Shown here: positions 12,726 through 25,300 of the stretch, piece after piece
Layout of the letters: every line of letters starts with the position of its first letter
How positions within the stretch are numbered: position 1 is the first letter of the stretch
DNA from: Bradyrhizobium murdochi
GTDB lineage: Bacteria; Pseudomonadota; Alphaproteobacteria; Rhizobiales; Xanthobacteraceae
DNA length: 64,000 nt
Assembly (NCBI RefSeq): GCF_000472965.1
Contig: NZ_AXAU01000002.1
Span: 228,129-292,128, forward strand
Direction: 5' to 3'
Notes under the pieces: generated by a model
Told to the model about the DNA's origin: nothing
The model's database searches: none
Seen by the model: only the letters and a program-made list of their open reading frames with translations
Translations under genes and position numbers: made by a program

Positions 12726-15700
12726 CGGAAAGTTCGACTTCCTTCAACATGTCGAGCATCACGGCGATGTCGTCGCTGCGCTTGTCGACCTGGATCTCCG
12801 GGGCAAGCGCAGCGGCCATCGTCTCGATGGTCGTCATTTCAAACAGGCGGTTCAGCGGCAGGTCGTGGCCGAGATCGCGCTTGATGCGGCCAACGAGCTG
12901 GACGGCGGTGAGAGAGTCGCCGCCGAGCTCGAAGAAGTTGTCGGTGACGCCGATGTTGGGCTGGCGCAGCAGGTCGGCCCAGATCGCGGCGAGCGCCGCT
13001 TCGGCCGGCGTGCGCGGCGCCACATGCTCGGCCAAGGCTGCAAGCTGGTCCGGAGCCGGCAGCGCCTTGCGGTCGATCTTGCCGTTCGGTGTCAGCGGCA
13101 GCCGGTCCAGCACCACGATCCGTGCCGGCACCATGTAGTCCGGCAGCGCCGACGACAGCGCCGCCTTGAGCGTCGTCGCGTCCAGCGACGCCGCGCCGTT
13201 GACATAGCCGACGAGTTGACAGGCAACGCCAATCTCGCGCGCCACCAGCACTGCCGACCGTACACCATCCTGTTGGAGAAGCCGCGCCTCGATCTCGCCG
13301 AGCTCGATCCGAAAACCGCGGATCTTCACCTGGTGGTCGGCGCGGCCGATATATTCGATCACGCCATCGGCGCGCCACCGCGCTATGTCACCGGTGCGGT
13401 AAAGCCGCGCGCCGGGAGTACCAAACGGATCGGGGATGAAGCGCTCCGCGGTCAGCGCGCCGCGTCGCCAGTAGCCGCGCGCAAGTCCTGCGCCGCCGAT
13501 ATAGAGCTCGCCCGCAACGCCAACCGGCGCGAGATTGAGGTCGTTGTCGAGGATATGCAACGTGGTGTTGCCGATCGGGCCGCCCAGAAGCGGACGGTCG
13601 TCCTCGACATCCAGGCGATGGCGGGCTGACCACACCGTGGTCTCGGTCGGGCCGTACAGATTCCAGACCTCGCCGGCCTGCGCCACCAGCCGCCGCGCCA
13701 GGTCCGGCGGCAAGGCCTCGCCGCCGCACAGCACGCGGCAGCTTGCAGGAAGCGACGGGCCGTCATGATCAAGCAGCATCCGCCAGGTCGAGGGCGTCGC
13801 CTGGATCAGGGTCACACCCTGCGCGGCCACTATCGCCTTGAGCCTCGCCGGATCATGCGCAGCCGCGCGATCGGCCAGCACCACGCATGCCCCGAGCGTG
13901 AACGGCAGCCACAATTCCAGCACCGCGATGTCGAACGACAGCGAGGTCAAGCCGAGCACGCGGTCCTTGGCCGTCATGCCCGGCCGCTCCGCCATGGTCG
14001 CCAGAAAGTTCGTCACCGCGTCATGGCGGACCATCACGCCCTTGGGCAGGCCGGTCGAGCCCGAGGTGTAGATCACATAAGCCAGGCTCTCGGGGTGAAC
14101 GGCGACGCCGAGATTGGCCGCATCACCGCTCTCGCCGCTGTCCTCCTCGTCGAGCATCCATACCTCGGCGCCGGTCTCCTCCAGCACTGGGGCAAACTGA
14201 TCCAGCAGCGTCCGTTGCGTCAGCACCAGCGCCGCGCCGCTGTCGCGCAGCATGTGCGCCAGCCGCTCCGCCGGGTAATCCGGATCGAGCGGCAGATAAG
14301 CCCCGCCCGCCTTCAGTACCGCGAGCAGCGCGACCATCATCTCGACGCCGCGCTCCAGCGCCAGCCCCACCACTGTGTCGGTTCCGACGCCTCGATCGTG
14401 CAATCGCCGTGCCAGCCGATTGGCGCGCGCGTTCAACGCGCGATAACTCAGCTCCTCATCGCCAAACACCAGCGCCACAGCATCAGGAGATTGCCCGACC
14501 TGTTCTTCGAACTGCTCGATGAATGAGCGGTCTCGTGGATACCGAGTCTGCGTCCGATTCCACCTCTCCAGCAAAAGCTGACGCTCTTCGTCAGGCAGAA
14601 CATCCAGTTGCCGCACCGGAGAGCGAGGCGCGCGCCCCAACACCTCCGCCAATTGATCGAGCGCCTGCTGCATCAAGGCGCAGATGCGATCGGCCGAGAG
14701 TGGATGGACGACCTGGGCGGTCAAGCCGAGCGCTTGGCCATAATCCTCGACTGCCATCATCAAGGGATAGTTGGTACGCTCTTCGCCGCCGAGCCACTCG
14801 ACGCCGTGTAGGCCTGCGCCGCCCTGCCCCGTGGACGAAGCCGCCGGCATCGCATTGTGCCGGTAGTTGAGGATCGAGCTGAACAAGGGCGCCGGCGCGG
14901 CGACACCGCTGCATCGCTGCGCGAGCGCCAGCGACGCATGTTCATGCGCCATCAGCTCGGCCAGCCGGGTGTGCGCATCACGAACGCTGTCTTCAACCGC
15001 GGTGTCATCGAGATCGAGCCGCAGCGGCAATGTATTGATGAACAACCCCATGGTGCGATCGCCGCCGGCGCCCGCATGCATGCGGCCGAACAGAACCGTG
15101 CCGAACACGACGTGCTCACGCCCGCTGCTTCGCGCCACTACCTGACCCCATGCTAGATGGCAGAGGCTGGCAAGGCTTACCCCCAGCCGCCGCGCCAGAA
15201 CGCGGAGCTGTGCATTGAGCTGTTCCGGCAGCATTCGCCGCGCTTCCGCCACGCCGCCACCATCGCCATGCACGCGATCCAGCCCAAAGGGCGTGGTCGG
15301 CTCATCGATGTCAGACAACATGCTGCGGAAGAAGCGCTCGTGCTCCGCAATAGCTGCCGATCCACGCGACTGCGCCACCAGATTCCGGAATGGATACGGA
15401 GCCGGAAGCTCATGGCCGCGTCCGGACAATATTTTCTGCACTTCGTCGTGCATCACCTCCAGGGTGGAGTGATCGCCGATCAAATGATGCATTAACACCA
15501 GCAGCAGCCAGCGCTCCTTGCCGGGATCGCGCGCGATTGCAAACCGCAACAGCGGCGCCTGACCGAGATCGATCCGGGTGCGGCGCGGGTCGAAACGCCG
15601 CGCAAGCTGCTCATGCGCCGGGCTCTCGCGGTCCAGCACGACCTCGGTGATAACTACAGAAGCCCGCCGCCAAACCACTTGCGCCGCAGCGGACAGCCCG

Positions 15701-18700
15701 TCCCACGCGATGGACGTGCGCAGAATGTCGTGACGATCGATGACCTGCTGGACGGCAGCGAGATAGCGGTCGAGCAGGTCACGGCTGGCAAACGCCATCT
15801 GGCCGACCAGCAAATATGGATCGCCCTGTGACGACAGCAGATGATGAAACAGAATGCCATCCTGAAGCGGCGATAGCCCGTAGATGTCCTGGATGTTGGC
15901 GATGCCGCCGGGCACGTTGGCCACGATGCTGTCGATGTCGGACTGCTTCAATGCGATCAACGGCAACAGCTCAGGCGTAATCGCCGTCATCTGCGGCGTG
16001 ATCAGATTGGCCGGAACAGCCGCGCCGACGCCGCCATTGAGGCTGGCGGCGAAATCGGCGAGCACGGGATTGGCGAACAGCATGCGCACATCGGCGCGGA
16101 GCGAATGGCGCTGCAAGCGTTCTAGCATGCGGACCGCGAGCAGCGAGTGGCCGCCCAGTTCAAAGAAGTGATCGTTGCGTCCGATACGATCGACGCCGAG
16201 CAGCTCGGTCCAGATCTTTGCGACGACCTCCTCGGTCTCCCCTTGCGGCGGCCCGAAACTGCTCCTTGCAAAGGCATCATCCTCCGGCGCTGGCAGCGCC
16301 TTGCGATCGACCTTGCCGTTCGGCGTCAGCGGCAGTGCATCCAGGCGCACGAACGCCGATGGCACCATGTAATCCGGCAAACGTTCACGGAGATGATTGC
16401 GCATCACAGCCGCAAAATCACCGGCATCAAGCCGCGCGCCGTCGTCCTTCGCGGCCACATAGGCGACCAGCCGCGGGTCACCGCTGTGATCCTGGCGGAC
16501 CAGCACCACCGCATCGGCGACGTCGGCATGCTCATTGAGACGAAATTCGATCTCGCCCAATTCGATGCGGAAGCCGCGGATCTTGACCTGATGATCGTTG
16601 CGGCCGAGGAACGCGATATTGCCATCCGGCAGGTAACGGCCGAGATCGCCGCTGCGATACATTCGCGCGTTAGCGTCGCCACTGAAGGGATCGCGCACAA
16701 AGCGCTCCGCTGTCAGGTCGGCGCGATTGAGATAGCCGCGAGCGATCCCTGCGCCGCCGATGTAGATTTCGCCGGTCGCCCGGAGCGGAACGGGCGCGCC
16801 GAAGCTATCAAGCAGATAGATTCGCGTATTGGGAAGCGGACGACCGATCGGGACGATGTCGCCATTAAATCCCGCCGGCCGCAGCCAACTGGTAGCGCAG
16901 ACGGTCGTTTCCGTCGGCCCGTAGCCATTGAAGACGGCGACGCTAGGCGGCAGATCCTTGATCAATTCCGCCTTGGGCAATTCACCGGCGAGGACGAGCA
17001 CCCGCAGCGACGCCAGCCTGTCGAGATCATCCCGCCCCTGCAGCATGGCCGGCGGCAAGGTCGCATGCGTGATGGCGTTGTCCGCGAGAAAATCGAGCAG
17101 TTCCGACGTATTGCGGTGCTGTCGCGGACCGACGAGAAACAGCTCGGCCCCCGAGCACAGCGCCATGACAATTTCCCAAGTGCTGGCGTCGAAGCTGAAC
17201 GAGGCGAACTGCACGATGCGGCTGCGTTGGGAAACGTCAAACAGCGCTCGCTGTGCCAGCGCCAGATTTACCAGGCCGCGATGCTCGACCATCACCCCTT
17301 TTGGCCGCCCGGTGGAGCCGGACGTGTAGATGATGTAGGCGAGATGCCGTGATGCAAGTCCCGTGACAAGGTCACGTGGATCCGATGCTGCCAGATTGGC
17401 GACGGTGGCTGCGCTCGCCTCCAGATCGACAACCTTGCACGCCGCATCCGCGAAGATTGCGCGTCCGGCATCGTCAACGATCAACAATCCCGGGCTTGCG
17501 TCCTCGACGATCTGACGCAGCCGCTCCGCCGGATAGGCCGGATCCAGCGGCAGATAAGCGCCGCCCGCCTTCAGCACGGCCAGCAGGCTGACGATCATGG
17601 CGATGCCGCGTTCCAGGCAGATCGCGACCGGCTGATCCGGGCCTACACCCAAAGCGATCAGGTGCCGTGCGAGCTGATTGGCGTTCGCATCAAGTTCGCC
17701 ATAGCTCAGGCGAATGTTCTCGTGAACCAGCGCCGTGGCTTCGGGCGCGGTTCGGACTTGCTCTGCGAACAGTTCGTGGATGCAGCGCTCCGATGGGAAC
17801 GGCGCAGCCGTTTCGTTCCATGTGTCCAGAACGAGCTTGCGTTCCTCTTGGCCGACAATATCGATCCGGTCGACAATTTGATCCGCGTCGACGACCATGG
17901 CGCGCAGCAACGCCAGCAGATAGTCCCGGTGACGCTTGATCGTCGCTTCGTCGAACAGTGCCGTCGCATGGTTCAAGGCGCCGACGATGCGGCCGTCCGC
18001 CTCGCCCAGATTGAGCTCGAGATCGAACCTGACCTGCTGCAGCGGGATATCGGCTATCTCAGCCTGGAGGCCGGGCAGCTCGAGTACCGCCGCCTCGTTG
18101 TTCTGCCAGGCAAACACGACCTGAAAGACCGGCGTATGCGCCAGCCGCCGCGGCGGCTGAATGATCTCGACGAGTTGCTCGAACGGCAGATCCTGATGAT
18201 CCTGAGCTTCGAGCGCCGCAGCGCGCACGCGGCTGAGCAACTCAGCCACATCAGGCTCTCCCGATAAATCGACGCGGAGCGCCAGCATGTTGACGAAGAA
18301 GCCAACCAGGCCCTCGATTTCGCGCCTGTTGCGGTTTGCCGTCGGCGTGCCGATCACGAGATCAGTCTGCCCGGAAAGCTTTGACAGCACCGCCGCCCAG
18401 GCCGCCAGCACTGTCATGAATGCCGTCACGCGGTGCGACTGGCTGAATAGCCTGATACGATGCGCAAGCTCGGCGTCGATCTCGATCGGCAATGACGCGC
18501 CGGCGAGAGACCTGGCCGGTGGCCGCGGCCGGTCTGTCGGCAGTTCGAGCACCGCGGGCGCGCCCGCGAGCGCCTGCCGCCAATAGTCGACCTGCCGCTG
18601 CAACCGCTCGCCCGCCAGCCATTGCCGTTGCCAGGCAGCGTAGTCCGGGTACTGAATTGCCAGCGGCGGCAACGGATCGTGTTGGCCTGCCGTGAAGGCT

Positions 18701-19305
18701 CGGTAAAGCGCGCCCAGCTCACGTACGAGCACGCCCATCGACCAGCCGTCGGATATGATGTGATGCTGGGTGAGCAGGAACAGATACTTCTTTTCCGCCG
18801 TCCGGATCAGGCGTCCGCGGATCAATGGTCCGGCGGCGAGATCGAACGGCGTGTCGGCCTCCTCGCGGCACAAGCGCGCGAGTTCCTTCTCGGCATCCAG
18901 GCGTCGCCGCAAATCATGTTCGAGCACCGGCAGGTGTTCATCGGCCGGCAGCAATTCAACGCAAGGCGTTCCATCGACCACGCGGAAGACACTGCGCAGC
19001 GCTTCGTGACGCGCAAACAACCGATCAAGGCTGCGACGCCATGCATCGATGTCGAGATCACCCGAAAGCTGCAAGGCGCCGCGAATGTGATAGTTGGCGT
19101 TGGCGCCATCGACCTGCGCCAGCAACCAAAGCCGCTGCTGGGCAAAAGACAAATCCAGCGGCCCGCCGCGCGGCACCGCCGGAATCGAGGCGATTCCAGC
19201 CTTGCTGGCATTTCGGCCGCGCTCTCTCGCCAGCGACAGGAGCTTTTTCACCTGCGCGGAATCCAGATCACGCAAACCTGGCTTTGATGGTTCAGCCATG
19301 TTCAC
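12718..19305 (-). CDS. NRPS-B, bimodular nonribosomal peptide synthetase
   Basis: Second synthetase, 2,195 aa. Domains: C1 (HHIISDGWS near residue 185), A1 (core near 665), T1 (GGHSLLAV near 1050), C2 (HHLIGDHST near 1275), A2 (core near 1750), T2 (GGDSLTAVQ near 2127), then a short acidic tail. A1 code reads DAWTVAGVCK, close to phenylalanine codes; A2 reads DILQLGLVWK, a standard glycine code. There is no E domain, so both residues should stay L or achiral. C2 is unusual: the Gly of HHxxxDG is replaced by His. Start: GTG at 19305 overlaps the NRPS-A stop as GTGA; an ATG two codons on (19299) is the alternative. The first ~40 residues before the C domain are a charged leader that could serve as a docking segment for NRPS-A (inference). 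Confidence 0.95.
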   Translation of the reverse strand: MNMAEPSKPGLRDLDSAQVKKLLSLARERGRNASKAGIASIPAVPRGGPLDLSFAQQRLWLLAQVDGANANYHIRGALQLSGDLDIDAWRRSLDRLFARHEALRSVFRVVDGTPCVELLPADEHLPVLEHDLRRRLDAEKELARLCREEADTPFDLAAGPLIRGRLIRTAEKKYLFLLTQHHIISDGWSMGVLVRELGALYRAFTAGQHDPLPPLAIQYPDYAAWQRQWLAGERLQRQVDYWRQALAGAPAVLELPTDRPRPPARSLAGASLPIEIDAELAHRIRLFSQSHRVTAFMTVLAAWAAVLSKLSGQTDLVIGTPTANRNRREIEGLVGFFVNMLALRVDLSGEPDVAELLSRVRAAALEAQDHQDLPFEQLVEIIQPPRRLAHTPVFQVVFAWQNNEAAVLELPGLQAEIADIPLQQVRFDLELNLGEADGRIVGALNHATALFDEATIKRHRDYLLALLRAMVVDADQIVDRIDIVGQEERKLVLDTWNETAAPFPSERCIHELFAEQVRTAPEATALVHENIRLSYGELDANANQLARHLIALGVGPDQPVAICLERGIAMIVSLLAVLKAGGAYLPLDPAYPAERLRQIVEDASPGLLIVDDAGRAIFADAACKVVDLEASAATVANLAASDPRDLVTGLASRHLAYIIYTSGSTGRPKGVMVEHRGLVNLALAQRALFDVSQRSRIVQFASFSFDASTWEIVMALCSGAELFLVGPRQHRNTSELLDFLADNAITHATLPPAMLQGRDDLDRLASLRVLVLAGELPKAELIKDLPPSVAVFNGYGPTETTVCATSWLRPAGFNGDIVPIGRPLPNTRIYLLDSFGAPVPLRATGEIYIGGAGIARGYLNRADLTAERFVRDPFSGDANARMYRSGDLGRYLPDGNIAFLGRNDHQVKIRGFRIELGEIEFRLNEHADVADAVVLVRQDHSGDPRLVAYVAAKDDGARLDAGDFAAVMRNHLRERLPDYMVPSAFVRLDALPLTPNGKVDRKALPAPEDDAFARSSFGPPQGETEEVVAKIWTELLGVDRIGRNDHFFELGGHSLLAVRMLERLQRHSLRADVRMLFANPVLADFAASLNGGVGAAVPANLITPQMTAITPELLPLIALKQSDIDSIVANVPGGIANIQDIYGLSPLQDGILFHHLLSSQGDPYLLVGQMAFASRDLLDRYLAAVQQVIDRHDILRTSIAWDGLSAAAQVVWRRASVVITEVVLDRESPAHEQLARRFDPRRTRIDLGQAPLLRFAIARDPGKERWLLLVLMHHLIGDHSTLEVMHDEVQKILSGRGHELPAPYPFRNLVAQSRGSAAIAEHERFFRSMLSDIDEPTTPFGLDRVHGDGGGVAEARRMLPEQLNAQLRVLARRLGVSLASLCHLAWGQVVARSSGREHVVFGTVLFGRMHAGAGGDRTMGLFINTLPLRLDLDDTAVEDSVRDAHTRLAELMAHEHASLALAQRCSGVAAPAPLFSSILNYRHNAMPAASSTGQGGAGLHGVEWLGGEERTNYPLMMAVEDYGQALGLTAQVVHPLSADRICALMQQALDQLAEVLGRAPRSPVRQLDVLPDEERQLLLERWNRTQTRYPRDRSFIEQFEEQVGQSPDAVALVFGDEELSYRALNARANRLARRLHDRGVGTDTVVGLALERGVEMMVALLAVLKAGGAYLPLDPDYPAERLAHMLRDSGAALVLTQRTLLDQFAPVLEETGAEVWMLDEEDSGESGDAANLGVAVHPESLAYVIYTSGSTGLPKGVMVRHDAVTNFLATMAERPGMTAKDRVLGLTSLSFDIAVLELWLPFTLGACVVLADRAAAHDPARLKAIVAAQGVTLIQATPSTWRMLLDHDGPSLPASCRVLCGGEALPPDLARRLVAQAGEVWNLYGPTETTVWSARHRLDVEDDRPLLGGPIGNTTLHILDNDLNLAPVGVAGELYIGGAGLARGYWRRGALTAERFIPDPFGTPGARLYRTGDIARWRADGVIEYIGRADHQVKIRGFRIELGEIEARLLQQDGVRSAVLVAREIGVACQLVGYVNGAASLDATTLKAALSSALPDYMVPARIVVLDRLPLTPNGKIDRKALPAPDQLAALAEHVAPRTPAEAALAAIWADLLRQPNIGVTDNFFELGGDSLTAVQLVGRIKRDLGHDLPLNRLFEMTTIETMAAALAPEIQVDKRSDDIAVMLDMLKEVELSDE
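12914..14519 (-). repeat. 1.6-kb duplicated glycine A-domain block, copy 2 (in NRPS-B)
   Basis: Partner of 505-2110. It encodes the second A domain of NRPS-B and its carrier-domain start. Differences from copy 1 are scattered substitutions, with small clusters opposite 600-640, 995-1015, 1400-1450 and 1720-1800. Confidence 0.9.
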
Positions 19306-22300
19306 TGCCCCGCCGCGATCAGATCCTGGAGCTCATCGGCATCGAACTCCTGCTCGATCAGCCTGATCGACACGACGCGCGCGAATGACGCGAGGTCGGG
19401 ATGAACGAACAGATCCGAAACCGGGATCGACACGCCGATCTCCTGCGACACCCGGCTGAGCACCCGCACCGCCAGCAGTGAGTGTCCCCCGAGCTCGAAG
19501 AAGTGATCGTTGCGTCCGATCTGCTCGACGCCGAGCAGTTCGGCCCAGATCTTCGCCAGCGCGATCTCGATTTCGTCCTCGGGCGCCTCATAGAAGCGGC
19601 GTGCCTGACCATCCTCATGCGGCGGCGGCAAGGCGCGACGGTCGATCTTGCCATTTGATGTCAGCGGCAACTGCTCGAGCACCACGATCGTCGATGGCAC
19701 CATGTAATCAGGCAGAATAGCCGACACCGCATCGCGCAAGCCGCCGCCGTCAAGCGTCGGCTCGCCGCTGGCATAGGCGATCAACTGACGGCCGGTTCGG
19801 CTTTCGCGCGTCACCACGGCGGCGGCGCGCACGCCGCGCTGTTCGAGCAGGCGCGCCTCGATCTCTCCCAATTCGATCCGGAAGCCGCGGATCTTCACTT
19901 GCTGGTCCGCGCGGCCGACATAGTCGATCACGCCGTCCGCCCGCCACCGCGCAAGATCGCCGGTCCGGTAGAGACGCGCGCCGTCGCCACCGAACGGATC
20001 CGGGATAAACCGTTCCGCCGTCAGCGCGCCCCGGTTCAGATAGCCTCGCGCCAATCCAACACCGCCGATGAACAGCTCGCCGGTAACGCCAACGGGCACG
20101 ATGTTGAGATCGGCGTCGAGGATATGGGCGGACCTGATGCCAACGGGCCGTCCGATCGGCGCCGGCTGGCCCGGCGTCAACGCGGCGGCGTCGACGGGCC
20201 ACGCTGTTGGCGCAATCACCGTTTCGGTCGGGCCGTAGGCGTTGACCAGAAGATCTATGTCGGCGGCCTGGCGGAGCGCTTTGATTCCATTATCCGACCA
20301 GGCCTCGCCGCCGACAATGCAGGCCCTGATCGCAAGCCGGCGCCCGCTCTGCCGCAACGCGGCGCTCAATTGGTCCGCATAGGCCGGCGGCAGAAAGATC
20401 GTGGAGACCGAGTTTCTCGCAATCTCTTCGACGAGGTCGTCGATCAATAGACCTGGCCTGGACGGCAGCACGAGCGAGCCACCTGTCATCAGCGGCACCA
20501 GCCAGCGCTCGTGGGCAATGTCGAAATTGATCGAGGCCGACTGGAATTCCCGGTCGCGCGGAGTCATGCGGTACAACCGGCCGACTGCTTCGCAATGCAT
20601 GGCCAGCGGACCATGCGTCACAGCCACGCCCTTCGGCGTTCCGGTCGAACCCGACGTGTAGATGACGTAGGCCAGACTATCCGGATGAATCTCGACGTTC
20701 AGATTGGCTCTATCTTCGCCGACGGGCAGTTGCGGCTCGTCGATGCACCAGGCCTCGACACCGGTCTCGCGCAGCACCGGCGCGAGAGGTTCGAGCAGCG
20801 CGCTTTGCGTCAATACCAGTGTCGCCGCGCTGTCGCGCAGCATGTAGGCGAGCCGCTCGGCCGGGTAGTCCGGATCGAGGGGGAGAAAGGCGCCGCCTGC
20901 TTTCAGAACGGCCAGCAGCGCGACCATCATTTCCGGGCTGCGCGTCAAGGCGATGCCGGTAAGGCGATCCGGACCTGCGCCCCAGTGACGAAGCCGCCGC
21001 GCGAGCTGGTTGGCCCGGGCGTTCAACTCGCCATAGCTCAGGCGCTGGTCGCCCCACGCAATCGCAAGGGCAGAAGGCGCCCGCGCGGCTTGCGCCTCGA
21101 TATGCGCGACGACGCCGACATATGAAGTACCTGTCGCCAAACGGCCGGCATTGCTCCATTCCACAATTCGCCGGGCCTCATCACCGGCGGATAGTCCGAG
21201 CTCGCCGATCGGTCGCTCCGCATTGGCGGCGATCCGCTCCAGCAATCCATGCAGGATGTCCCGGAGGCGCCGGATGGCAACCTCATCAAAGCGGGCGCGG
21301 TCGTAATTGAACTCGAGATCGAGCCGTTTGCTTCCGGCAAACACGGCAACGGCCAGCGCATAATTTGTCGGCGTCACATGTTGCACTCGCCCCAGGCGTG
21401 GGCCGCTCTCCCCCGTTCGCCGCAGCGCCTCATCGATCGGATAGTTTTCGAACACCAGAATGCTGTCGAACAGCGTCTGTCCAGCCTGGCCGGCGAGGCG
21501 CTGGATTTCGTAGAGCGGCGTCCAGCCATGCTCGCGCAAGGCCAGGTTCTGCTCCTGCAACTGACGCAGCCACTCACCAACTCGCGCTTGCGGGCTCGGT
21601 GCGTCGACAATCGACAACGTGTTGATGAAGAGGCCCACCATCTCCTCGGAGCCCGGCAGGTCTGCCGGACGGCCCGACACGGTCACCCCGAAACAGACTG
21701 CGGCCTGCCCCGAATGCCGTCGCAGCAACTGCGCCCACGCCGCCTGAACGAGCGTATTGAGCGTCACCCGCTCGCGTTTCGCAAATGCCTTCAGCCGTTC
21801 GGTCAACTCCGCATTCAAAGCGAGTGCAATGCTGGCGTGTCCTTCTTCCTCCGATGGCTTGTTGTTCGTGGCCGGCGCATTCGCCAGCAAGGTCGGCGCT
21901 TCGAGCCCTGCCAAAGCGTCGCGCCAGAATTTTTCGGCGCCTGCGTGATCGCGGCCCTGCAGCCATGCGATGTAGTCGCGATAGCTGCCCTGTACGGCTG
22001 GCAGTGTGCCCCCGCTCGCATGCCGAAACACTTCCGCAACCAGCCGCGCCGAGCTCCAGCCGTCGACAAAGATGTGGTGGTGGGTCCAGATCAGCCAGTG
22101 ACGCTTGTCGTCGAGCCGGATCAACCGCACCCGCTGCAACGGCGGCTGAGAGACGTCAAAGCCGTTCTCGCGCTCCCGCCGAGATACTTCCGCCAGCGCG
22201 GCATCCAGTTCAGCGTGTCCGCCACCATTGCGTTCCAGCGCTGCCGCGTGGCTGCGCCAATCCTCTTCGACGAACGGCACCGTCACGTGACGGTGCACAA

Positions 22301-25300
22301 CCTGCTGGGCCGCGCCTGACACGTGTTGCCAGACAAAGCCAGTCCGCAAGGCGGCGTGCCGGTCACTCACCGCTTGCCACGCGGCTCGAAGCTTGTCGGC
22401 CTCGAAGCCGAACAGCTCGAGCCCAATCTGGTTCACATAGGCATCCTTGTCGCCATCCCGGACCGCGTGGAACAGCATGCCATGCTGCATCGGCGAAAGC
22501 GGATAAATGTCCTCGATGCCGCGAAGATCGAAAATCGTCGCCAACCGATCAAGATCGGCCTGGTCGAGCCCGGACAACGCGAAGTCCGAAGGCGTGAGAC
22601 CAACGGCTCCACTGCAGCAATGCGCCACCAGCTCCCGCAGGGCCGTTTCATAAAACTTCGCCAGCCGCTCGACCGTCTCTCGCCGATAGCGCTTGCGTCC
22701 ATACCCGAAGGACAAGTGCAGATGCCCCTCGCGCACCAACCCGATGATGTTCAGCCATCCCCGCAAGGGAGCAGTCGCGCTGCGAGACGCACCCGCGCTC
22801 TCAGGCGCAAATCCGAACAGCGAGGAAGCCCCCACGCTGCCGTCGAACCGGCCGAGATAGTTGAAGACGATCTGCGGTTCCGCCAGTTGCGCCAGGGCGT
22901 TGCGCTGATCCTCGGAGCCGAGATAGCGCAACACGCCATAACCAAGCCCGCGGTTCGGAACCGCGCGAAGTTTCTCCTTGATGGTCTTGATCAGGGAGGC
23001 GTCGTCGTTCGACCCACCTTGCAGCCGCACCGGGAAGGCCGTCGTGAACCAGCCGACCGTCCGGAAAACATCCGCGCCGGGAAAAATGTCTTCGCGGCCG
23101 TGGCCCTCGAGCTCGACCGTCACATCGTCGCGTTGGCTCCAGCGCGACACGGCACGCGCCAGGCTCGCCAGTATCAGATCGTTGACCTGCGTCCGATAGG
23201 CGGAGGGCGCATCCTGCAGCAGGTTTGACGTCACTTCGGTATCGAACACCAGCGACACCTCTTCGCCGTCACCGACCCGATCGACGCCGCCATGATCATC
23301 GTCGCTTGGCAGGCTTGGGCCCGCCGCACAATCGAGCCAGAACGGCAGTTCGTCAGCAAGCTCCCCGGTCGTCGCGTAGGAACGCAACCGCTCGCCCCAG
23401 GACGCATAGGGCTCGCTCTTCGGCGGCAGCGTCACGGCGGCGTCTCTCTTCAACTGGTCGTACGCCGAGGCCAGGTCTTCGAGCAGGACCCGCCAGGATA
23501 CGCCGTCGACAACCAGATGATGGATCACGATCAGCAGCCGCTGGCTGCCGTCCGCAAGGTCCATCGCCACCGCACGCAGCAACGGGCCCGAGGACAGCGA
23601 CAGGCTTTCCTGTGCGGCCGATGCGAGCGCGGTGATCTGTGTCGCATCTCCGACATCGGTGTGGATCCACAGCAACTCCGACGGCGATGGCGGCGTGCCC
23701 TGCACCGCGCGCCACGCGCCGTCCACCTGCGCGAACTGCAGGCGCAACGCTTCGTGATGATCGACGATCGTCGTCAGCGCACGCCGCAGCGTCTCCCAGT
23801 CCATCCGCGTTTGCGGGACCAGCAATACCGCCTGATTCCAATGGTTCCGGTTGCCGATGTCTTCGCCGAAAAAGCGCGCCTGAATCGGCAGCAAATGACG
23901 CATGCCGGTTGCCGCAGCGGTCGATACCTTTGCGGCTGAACTCTCCTTTCTTGCCGCAGGTGCTGTAGCCAAACCCGCCACGGTCTGCTGCCCGAACACC
24001 TGCTTCGGCGTCAGGCGAATGCCGCGCTTGCGCAAGCGGGCGATGATCTGCAGGCTGAGAATGGAATCGCCGCCAAGCTCGAAAAAATTGTCGTTGCGGC
24101 CGATGCGCTCGCGACCGAGCACCTCACGCCACACCGCCGCAATCTGTTCTTCGGTGTCTCCCAGCGGCGCGGAATAGTTCGTGGCGACCGCGTCTCCCAC
24201 CGGCTCCGGCAGCGCCTTGCGGTCGACCTTGCCGTTTGGCGTCAGCCGCAGCCGCTGCAGAACAATGATGTGCGACGGCACCATGTATTCCGGAACCACC
24301 GCGGCCAATTGCTGCTTGATCACATCCGGCTCCGGCGTGGCGTCCATCGCTGGCACACAGTAGGCAACGAGTTCCTGGCGTTCGGCGCTGTCGCCGATGG
24401 CGCGTGCGACAACAACCGCGTCGTTGATCCCCTGCAGCGCCTTGATCGCGCGCCCGACTTCGCCAAGCTCGATGCGATAGCCGCGTAGCTTGATCTGATC
24501 ATCGCCACGGCCGAGGAATATCAGCCGGCCTGCCCGATCGCAGCGAACGCGATCGCCGGTGCGATATAGCCGCTCTCCGGCCGGCCCAAACGGGTCCGGA
24601 ATGAAGCGCTCGGCGGTCAAGCCAGCCCCGCCACGATAGCCCCGCGCGACGCCGGCGCCGCCAATATAGAGTTCGCCGGATACGCCGATCGGCACTTCGT
24701 TCAGCGCATCATCCAGAACGTGCGCGCGCAGATTGGCAAGCGGCAAGCCAATGGGAACCGAACCCGTCTCGCCTTCAGGCTCACATTCATGCGTAACCGC
24801 GCCAACTGTCGTTTCCGTCGGCCCGTAGTGATTCAGAATTCGGCATTGCGGCCGCAACTGCCGGATCTCGTTCAGCAGCGCGGGATCGCTGGCCTCGCCA
24901 CCGAGGATCAGCGTATCGCTCGGCAGGAGATCGGCCGAGCGTGACGCCTTCAGCAGCCCCCGCAGATGGCTGGGCACGATCTTGAGAACTCCGACGTCGC
25001 CGTCCCGCATGGCTTTCGCGAACGCATCCGCATCGAACACCACTTCGGGCGGCAGCAGATGCAGCGTCGCGCCGGAAGCGAGCGCGCCGAACAGGACGGT
25101 GTGACCGAGATCCGCCGCCACCGTCGAGACCATCGCCATGTTCGCCATCGGCTGTGGCTGCAGGCGCTCTAGCAGGGCCTGCACGTAGTTGGCCAACGCG
25201 CCGTGCGAGACGGCGACGCCCTTCGGCGTCCCGGTCGATCCGGAGGTATAGATGACGTAAGCGGTCTGCGCCGGGTGAATCACATTGTCGAGCGGTACGC

